Assembly: GCF_000972845.2 (NCBI RefSeq)
Contig: NC_040029.1
Location: 1,065,702 to 1,129,701, forward strand
Reading direction: 5' to 3'
Source of the DNA: Larimichthys crocea
Lineage: Eukaryota > Chordata > Actinopteri > Sciaenidae
DNA: 64,000 nt
Shown: positions 56,477 through 64,000 of the stretch, one piece after another
How the letters are laid out: each line of letters opens with the position of its first letter
Position numbering within the stretch: the first letter of the stretch is position 1
Position numbers and translations under genes: made by a program
Notes under the pieces: model-generated
What the model saw: only the letters and a program-made list of their open reading frames with translations
Database searches by the model: none
Told to the model about the DNA's origin: nothing

Positions 56477-56644
56477 AGAGTCAGCTGAAGTAGTAACAGG
56501 AACGTGGGGAGAGAGATGGGGAATGGCATGCAGCAAAGGGCCGCAGGTTGGACTCGAACCCTGGGCCCGAGCAGCAAGGACTGAGCCCTCATACATGGGG
56601 CAAATGCTCGACCGACTGAGCTAACCAACACCCCTCGAGTGGAC

Positions 56645-58121
56645 GGTTTCATGTTAAGAGTTCTTAAACATGCACATGATGGCTGCATTCATATTATAAA
56701 GCTAAAAGACTGAGGCTGAAGGGGAAACGGAATCAAGTTGTTCTCATGTTGTGAGGAAGCTCGCCCTCGCATTACAGTCAGTATATTCAAAGTATGTTCT
56801 CAGGAGCATTAACTGTTAGTGGTTGAGTAAACGCGTTGTAATTATAATTCAATATTTTTCTCTTATTTTTGGTTTTGGAATCTTTTAAAAGATACAACTC
56901 TCCACATTTTGAACCAATTATCGCCATAGCCTGGTGCACCTGCTTGTTAGGGTTGCTAAGCCATCAATTATTTTGGATAAAAAAGTTTTGTTTTTTTCAC
57001 TCATATTACATTTCAACACTTTTGAAAAGGCTGTATCATTTCTAAATGTAACACTTGCTTGAATGTGTTTTTTGATTCAAGCATTTGATTTTTGGTTTTT
57101 GGTTGCGATGGACTCTGAATAGGAACATTCATTCCCATCAAAATAAATGATGAGCCAATTAAAGCATGACAGATCAGTCAGAAAAGATCAAAGAGTTCCT
57201 GAGAGAAATATTCATATTTTATTCATGATGTTTGTGGTCAAACTTTTTCAAAAAGAAAACTAATCTCACCCTCTAATCACTCAACACAATCAATACTTGA
57301 TAGCCACTGTGATGTGTGGAATTTGAACATGCCTGACTTGTGGTGACCCCAGTTACCTCCACCCAAACTTTGAAGCATCAAAGAGGACTGTCTTATCTGA
57401 TGGAGTGTGATTTCAACAACTCTTTGAACACTTCCTGTCTGCACATTCCTCGGGTTCAGTGACTCTATCCTCCAGAGTCCACATTCTGGACCAAATCCAT
57501 TAGAATGGGGAAACAAGCCTCTCCCATTTAGAAAGCACTCACTCTGTTTGTTTCACTGGAAATTACAGTATTCAACAGTCCATTGTGCACAAGTCAATTC
57601 TACAATGGAGTAATCAGACTTCAGTCAGCAAATCTTGCACAATCACATTGTATTTCTTAGATATTTACATTCCTCAGTCACTGGTAATTAACTTGAACCA
57701 GGCCAATTAAAAAGCCACTGCAGGATGTAAATAAAGGATGCAGTGCAATAAGCTGTGTTTGCTCTTGTAAGCTGCCTGAGGATGCTGCTAACTCTAACAT
57801 ATGGACATATCATATGGACACATTCACCACTGACCTGCTGCACAGTATGCGGCTGATCAGTGTTGCAGACTGTGATAAAGTGGGACATTTCTGACTTTAT
57901 TATTAAGCTGAGCAGGAGTGCTAATAGACCATGACTGTGGGTCCATGTGAGCCCTTTAACCGGTTTGTTTTTTTATATTTTGGTTCAGTTCACACTGTGA
58001 AAGCTGTCCAACTCAGAAACAGAAATGAAAGATGTGTTCTACCTGCTCCTAACTAATTAAAAAGTGAGTGAAATGTCATATTAACAGTCACATTGGAACC
58101 ATTTCCCTGTAGACTTAGACT
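56645..58121. other. No recognised feature
   Basis: AT-rich ordinary sequence. No ORF with a domain and no element ends. Confidence 0.5.
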
Positions 58122-58165
58122 GCACTTTATTGATCCCTTTGGGGTGACTCCCTCGAGGAAAGTGA
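58122..58165 (-). mobile_element. Retroelement tail fragment
   Basis: GCACTTTATTGATCCCTTTG then GGGTGACTCCCTCGAGGAAA. This resembles the TTTATTGATCCC...GGGAAATT 3' tail motif found at the ends of several fish LINEs and SINEs, in reverse orientation. Only the tail is recognisable. Confidence 0.45.
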
Positions 58166-58491
58166 ATAACACTGTAACACTGAGGTAAGATGCCTCTTCT
58201 TCATCCTGCTTCTAACCGGCTGTCATTATTAAAGGACCTTAGAGGTCCAGGCCTTGAAGATAAATACATAAGGAGCAGTGAAATGCAGCACATCCTGCTC
58301 TCAGTCATTAGGAATCTGATTTCTGTGCATCCATTTCATGCTGATGATGCAGGATGACATCACCAAACACATCCAGTGAATGTCTACCATGTGACTGGAA
58401 GTTTACAGCTCTTGGTTCATTGGCAAAGATCTGAATTAACTTAAAATAAGCCAGATGTAAAAGGCTTTAAGTTCATAGAGCATTCAGTGTG
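58166..58491. other. No recognised feature
   Basis: Unique-looking sequence before the Tigger-like MITE. Confidence 0.5.
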
Positions 58492-58493
58492 TA

Positions 58494-58799
58494 CAGTGGT
58501 CCCTCGTTTATCGCGGGGGATACGTTCTAAAAATAACCCGCAATAAACGAAATCCGCGAAGTGAGTTTTACAATTATTCTACATGTTTTAAGGCCATAAA
58601 ACCCCTAACCACACACTTTTATACACCTTTTTACACACATTTTGTACAGTACTCCCTTAATTAATCAGGACGCAGAACACAATGCGCGTTCATACCATAC
58701 AGTACGCTGTAAAAAAAAAACCATGCAAAATTAGACTAAAAAAATTCGCGAAACTGCGAGTCCGCGAAAAGTGAACCGCGATATAGCGAGGGACGACTG
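58494..58799 (+). mobile_element. Tigger/pogo-like MITE, copy 2
   Basis: CAGTGGTCCCTCGTTTATCG to ATATAGCGAGGGACGACTG, flanked by TA at 58492-58493 and 58800-58801. It is the reverse-oriented relative of the element at 4472 and about 50 bp shorter, partly because it lacks one 39-bp period containing TCAGGACGCAGAACACA. No ORF. Confidence 0.93.
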
Positions 58800-58801
58800 T
58801 A

Positions 58802-58981
58802 CAGATGGTGGCGCGCAACAGTGCAGCGGCTTCTCGTGCTATATATATATATATTATTTTATTATATTTTATTTTATATTTGGATATTGGGCTGCTCCAG
58901 GACCAGGGGAAACCAATTTCGTTTCATCCCATGTTTACATGTGTTGTAATGACAAATAAAACTCCTTGAATCCTTGAATCC
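58802..58981 (+). mobile_element. LINE/SINE 3' end (L2-like tail)
   Basis: After a TA-rich stretch (58840-58880), GGGCTGCTCCAGGACCAGG, then CATGTTTACATGTGTTGTAA, TGACAAATAAAACTCC and repeated TTGAATCC at the end. A TGACAAATAAA end followed by short repeats fits L2-type LINEs. It has a reverse copy at 52273. It directly follows the Tigger MITE; the left limit is uncertain. Confidence 0.75.
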
Positions 58982-59029
58982 TACTATAAACCACGAATGA
59001 ATAAATGTACCATCAGGGGTCACACCTTG

Positions 59030-59066
59030 GACCCCTAGGTGGTATCTAAAGACCACCTAAGGGGTC
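59030..59066. other. Imperfect inverted repeat (about 14-bp arms)
   Basis: GACCCCTAGGTGGT pairs with ACCACCTAAGGGGTC around ATCTAAAG, with one bulged base. Flanks hold further GGGGTC/GACCCC motifs (59015-59020, 59061-59073). Possibly the remnant of a palindromic MITE end. Confidence 0.75.
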
Positions 59067-62000
59067 TCGACCCCAATGTTGGGAGAGGAGAAGCAGTTTT
59101 AGGCACGCACAGGCAGATAATGTATGTATTTCATTAATAAGAGAAGCTTCTAAAAAGATGGAATGTTCTTCAAAATGCATCAGCCCATCCATTAATTCTT
59201 CATATCTCCCACTGAAACGTTTTCTCTGTCCACTTTTCATCAGCATTATTGTTTCCTCTGACACTGACGCTGCGTCACAAGCTGTTCCTGCTCAGCCTTT
59301 AAATTCTCCATATAAACAGAAGCTGCAGCGAACACAAAGACGCCGCAGGCGAACGCTCAGCTGCAATTTCAATCATAAAAGCCCTAAACGGGGTTTGTTA
59401 GATACAACGGCTCAACAGTGGGGGCAGAGACAGGGAGCCAGAATCTGATGCTCTGCTCCGCTCTCTATCTCTATCTCACACACACATACATCACACTTCC
59501 TCTCTGAACACACACACACACACACAAGGCTTGCAGGGAGTGTATATACACTGTAGCCATGTGTCAGCTCCAGCTGCCTCGAGGCTCACTGGGAGTTTTT
59601 TTGGGGAAGTGCCCGCGTTGCCAAGGACCCCAGCTCCTACTGTATTGTATCCCGGGCTACAGTTGCTATGGCATCTGTATTGGTGCGCTGCCGGTGGCGA
59701 TAAATGTATGCATGTTTCCCGCAGAGAGTGATCCCGTGGAGGGCGGAGTCATTAGCTTAACGAGCACTGCTCAAATGACACACACACTATCACACAGGAA
59801 GACACACACATTCGAGTGTGTGCAGATACACGCATCCAAAAATAGTTAAACACACACTTGCACGCTGGTATGTTGTAATTACCACCTCTTTACTCCCGGC
59901 AGCATGATAAACAGTTAGTCAACTAGAACGTTTTGTCTTTTTATGCTCGGGTGTATGATCCAGTGTGTGTTTCCATGTTTGTGTATCGTCCTGCTGTGAG
60001 TCTGTGTGTGTATGTAGGGCACGGTGAAGAGAAGAATAAAGACTGTAGATGCCGAGTGAGGCCTCAGTAATCTACTCTACTGGTGTTTGATTAAACTAAC
60101 AAGCCAGGGGACCTCAGATCACTGTCAGCTCGGAAATGTTCCCAAGTTGATCCACCAAAAAAAACTCTTTGAATGTGTTCATACGCCCACATCCTGGCAG
60201 ACAACCCACGACTTGATCTTTGATTTATTTACTTATTATTTTCATCCCCCTGCCCTGAGTGAAATAATCCTACATGTAATTCAATTGTAGCTTTTGTTTA
60301 CTTATTAAAAGCATTTTCAGTGGTGAAACGCCGGCCCAGCTTCCCTCTGTGAGCGAGCAATTAACCTGCCCGAGAACCGCCCGACAGCCGCAAGTCAGGC
60401 AGACTACGCTGTAATCATTTCCTCTATTATTTAGTATCATGTGTCTCAGGGATGGAAACGTTAAGTTAACTCTTCTGTATCAATGTGATAATTGGAATTA
60501 TGGATTATTAGAAGAAACACACCAGCAGCAGTCTTCCTCTGTGATTTAATGAGTTTAATAAGTGTGTAGCTGGATCCAGATTACCCAGTGAGTCATACAT
60601 TTCCAAACTTAAAGTGCACTAAAATATATTTTTACATTTTTTTCAGTAATAACAAATCCTATCTTGTGCACTGGTGAGCAGTTTGCCATTTTTTGTGGAA
60701 ACATGTTTTCACCTCATTTTTTTTTAGTATTTTCTACACAACTGATTCAAACTAGTGAAACATTATGGCTGAATTATGTTTTTTTAATCAACATTTTGTA
60801 ATCTGCCAAGTTGCAAACTGTTCATATCTGCAAAGTGTTCACTGACAACATATTTCATTTGTTTTCCCACATTATGCATTATTACTTCTGCAATACAATA
60901 TCCGCTTGTAGACACTAAAACATGATTAAACTTTGTGTGGTTATATTTAGGCACTTGAGCATGGTCTTAATTAAATATTGAAGAAGTGACTTGAAGCTTG
61001 AAAATGTAATAATCATCTTTTCCTAATCTTAACTTGGACCTCAGGACAGACTTCGACTTTGCCGTCCATCAAACTAATAGTCAGGCTTCAGGTATACGTC
61101 TAAATTCATTTGTTACACAGAGCTGTCTTGACTGTCTTAAGTAGGACTCATTTACCATGAATTCTGGGTAAATTAAGACTTTGTTTCAAAGTCAAATAAA
61201 CACTTCGGTAGAAAACGTTTGTCTTCAGGAAGAATTCAACAGATACAAGAACATTTTCCTGGAGAAGTCAGCGTAGAGTGTGTTTGCGCTGACTCGTCAG
61301 TCAGGATCAGGATGGTTTCATCACCAAGATGACTGACAGCACTCTCACTGCTGTATTTTTTCTCATTACTCACTTCACAACATTATTAACAGAACAGATT
61401 AGGAGCCACGTTTGAGCTTTCGTTGAGCTGCATGTTTGACTGTTACCATGGAATCATGGATCCTAGTGGTGAGGTAGCCTGGGGTCAGGGTGGAAAACTT
61501 TTTAGGCTTTCATTTTGTGAAACCAGTCAACAGTATCTTTGAAAAACCGGCCACTCATATGACATCCTATGCTAATTATTCCTTTCATTCAAAAAAATGG
61601 CAGGAATTATGTTTCCCTGAAAGCACCATTGTCCCCGTTTCCCCGATGAACTGAACCATTGTGATGTTTGAAAGCCTCAGACTGTACTTGAGAGGAAAAT
61701 GTTATTTGGTGGTCTAGTTCCTGCTTCCATTCAATTCAAACCATGGCTTTCTGCAGTAAAATCAAGCAAGTACATTGATGAATCATCAGGAACAAACCTT
61801 CAACAAGCCTAAACTATGTGAAGGGTTGTTGAAGGTTCTTTATTGGCACCGTTTGCACCGGTGAAAGAATCAAACCCATCACTGCAGGTTTTATATCGCT
61901 GCACCGTTCAATCATACTGAATCATTCCCCAAAATTCAGTTTGAAGTAGTTTCAGGGTCGTGGTACTGTTCATGCCAACTGACTTGTTTATTTGAACATT

Positions 62001-64000
62001 TAAAATTCTGATTTTTAAAATTACGATCTAAAAAAAAAAAAGTTCCAACAATAGAATCAAAAAAAGAAGTGTTCTCTTTGGCCTGAAGAAACATCACACC
62101 AGCTCAGCCCCCAGCTGTTTAACATTTTCAAAATCTGACATACTTGGTCTATTTTTACCTCAATATTGAAATAATAACAATAACCTCTGCAGCCATTACA
62201 AATCACAGGAGGAGTCTTAACAAACAGGGATTTCAGCTGTGTTCCACTCAACCATTAAAGCCCATGTGACTAGTTTCCTAACCCAAATGTGGCATTGGTC
62301 CATTCAAATTTCCATTTTGTGCTCCCAATCATTTTGTCACAGCGAGTGTGTCTTCAGTCAAACAGGGATGATCTCATTTTAGTCTAAACCTCTTTGTACC
62401 AAAGATAAAACTTAAAAAGTCTCTTTTTTCTTGTTGATCAAACAAAGAACACCTAAAGGGGTTTTTAAATTATATTACAAAAGCAGAAGCATAGAATAGA
62501 TTCAAACAACCGCAGGGCTAATTAAATTGTTTGGCTCATCTCATATTTAGGAATACTTTATCCTCTGAAATGTGCCTGCCACCCTGCTTGATTAAGCATA
62601 GGGAATTATAGCCGGCTGTAACAGCAAGAGGACATCCATCACTGCTGAGAGATATGTAAAGAATGAAAACGTTAAGAATAAATAATCAGATTATTATTCT
62701 AAACATTTTTGGACAGAGCTTGGCAGCTGCTTCCAGTCCTAATGCTAAGCTACAGTAAACATGTCCTGGCTCTGGCTTAAAACTTCACAGACAGGTGTGC
62801 GAGTGGTATTAATACTGCAGATTATCTAACTCTTAGCTTTCAGGGACTACAGTATTCTCTCCAGTGTTGTTTTCAAATTGCTGTGCCACTGTATCCTGCT
62901 GTGATTTATTGTCTTCAAATGTCTGTGCTTCTGCAAAATTAAGCAATACTGTGTGTGTGAGTAAAAGAGAATTTAACCAATAACCCACTCGGTGGAAATG
63001 AATCTGCCAAACACGAGGCTACCTGATCCTTCCTGAAAGGTGTCAAACTGAAGGTTAAAACTTGATTTATTTTAGAACGTCTACATAAGAAGATAATATC
63101 CTGTAAGATAATACTGAACAATTTGACACTGGTGGACATTACTCTGCCAAAGGTACCCTTTCCTTTATATGAGGTTTTGGACTGAAGGTTAAGATGAGAG
63201 ATGTTTTACACTCTTACTGACTTTTTATTTCTTTTATATTCATGTTGAGAGCAGCAGAGGACTTTCAACATTGATACAGAAATAGCACAAAATTGTCCGT
63301 ACAAATGAATCATAATGCGGGATATGAAGTGTGTGACAATAAAACCTCATGGGGGACCCCCAAGATCAGCTGTTTGATCTGAGTCCCCAGGCTTGTGGCC
63401 GTTGGCAAGGTGTCCCCACATTGGAATTAAGCCCACATTTCCTAACTAACGTGGCAACTATTGGCCACCTGTTGCTGAGTGCTTTAGGCAATCATTCCCA
63501 TTAAAAACTAATTCAAAACACCTGGAATCCTTTGGTGGAAAAGGTGTTGGACCCTTTTCCTCCCCCTCTTGTGCACCCTTATGGAAAACGTACGAAACTA
63601 CTCTTGCTGACAAGTCCCTGAGCCGCTGTGACATCGAGTTCAAAGCCGCTGAGTGAATTTAATTCTAGTTTAAGACGTGTAAACAAGTCAACTCACAGGC
63701 TACCCGCCCCATGCAGCTAAAAAACTGACCAGCCAACTGAGACTGGCTCATTAAGACAAAATTCTGATTGATCTGCACTCCTGCCCTCCATTCTAATGGA
63801 GTAAACTTAGCAAGGCAGACCCACACTTTAATTGGATGGTCTCGATTTAAGCTCGAGCTAGCCTGCAGAGATGTGTAAATTATCAAGGATGGGAAAACAT
63901 TTGCACCAAACTTGCATTTGATGATTTTGACAATAGTGCTTCAAATGGTGATTGATGTTGAGAGCTGTCTCTGTAGAAGAGCTGAATAAAGATGAGCGAG
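59067..64000. other. No recognised gene or element
   Basis: Longest stretch without an identified element. It has short AC runs (59509-59526), an A-run at 62028-62041 and ordinary AT-rich sequence. 60290-60440 is locally GC-richer and non-repetitive. Short ORFs show no domains. Confidence 0.5.

Larger units (their letters stand above)
55687..56633 (-). mobile_element. tRNA-derived SINE split by a Harbinger element
   Basis: On the minus strand the head (from 56633) reads GGGTGTTGGTTAGCTCAGTC with a B box GGTTCGAGTCC, then GCATGCCATTCCCC and CTTCAGCTGACTC. The tail continues on the far side of the insertion as TGTCAAATAAAAAGACC (55690-55706). An 11-bp target duplication, CTCGAGTGGAC, lies at 55676-55686 and 56634-56644. 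Joining the two sides gives CAGCTG(A/T)CTCTGTCAAATAA, matching the SINE at 28286. Confidence 0.93.

Overview
This window is non-coding DNA from a ray-finned fish, most likely a percomorph teleost. The evidence is the repeat content: a Rex3-type RTE LINE, tRNA-derived SINEs with a GCATGTCAT/ATCAAATAAAG 3' region, many hAT, Tigger and Harbinger elements, the fish-wide motif around AGCAGACGCTTTTATCC, and long CA/GT microsatellites. The species assignment is from memory of repeat families; no search was run. I found no complete host gene, no prokaryotic-type operon, no CRISPR array and no clear tRNA, rRNA or miRNA gene.

Layout. 1-5115 holds two inverted copies of an unclassified fish repeat, the second split by a Tigger-like MITE, and the first of three copies of a long foldback element (2259-2851). 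5116-12690 is mostly unique sequence with a 22-bp tandem repeat and a roughly 1.4-kb minisatellite of 28-bp units (10064-11440). 12696-21384 carries three hAT elements and a 5'-truncated L1-like LINE. 22830-23690 is a second LINE remnant. 28286-33352 holds a SINE, the second foldback copy and two near-identical hAT copies that each keep a BED zinc-finger ORF. 35400-39310 holds a further hAT, a Rex3/RTE 3' end and an end fragment of another hAT. 42395-43190 is a CpG island that looks like the promoter and first exon of a minus-strand gene, with a GTAAG splice donor at 42734; if so, 1-42734 is part of a very long first intron. 43800-45673 is a hAT with a second hAT inside it. 48880-56645 holds SINEs, two Harbinger elements (one inside a SINE) and the third foldback copy. 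58494-58981 is a second Tigger MITE beside a LINE 3' end. 59067-64000 has no recognised element.

How the parts relate. Most boundaries are supported by target-site duplications read directly: 8 bp for six of the eight hATs, TA for Tigger, TTA for one Harbinger, 15 bp for the L1, 11-13 bp for two SINEs. Nested insertions at 4472, 43898 and 55710 give relative ages. Transposase remnants are all truncated, so every DNA transposon here is non-autonomous. The least explained element is the foldback family: TG...CA ends, 5-6 bp target duplications, and arms built from a repeated GTAATAA-containing unit.
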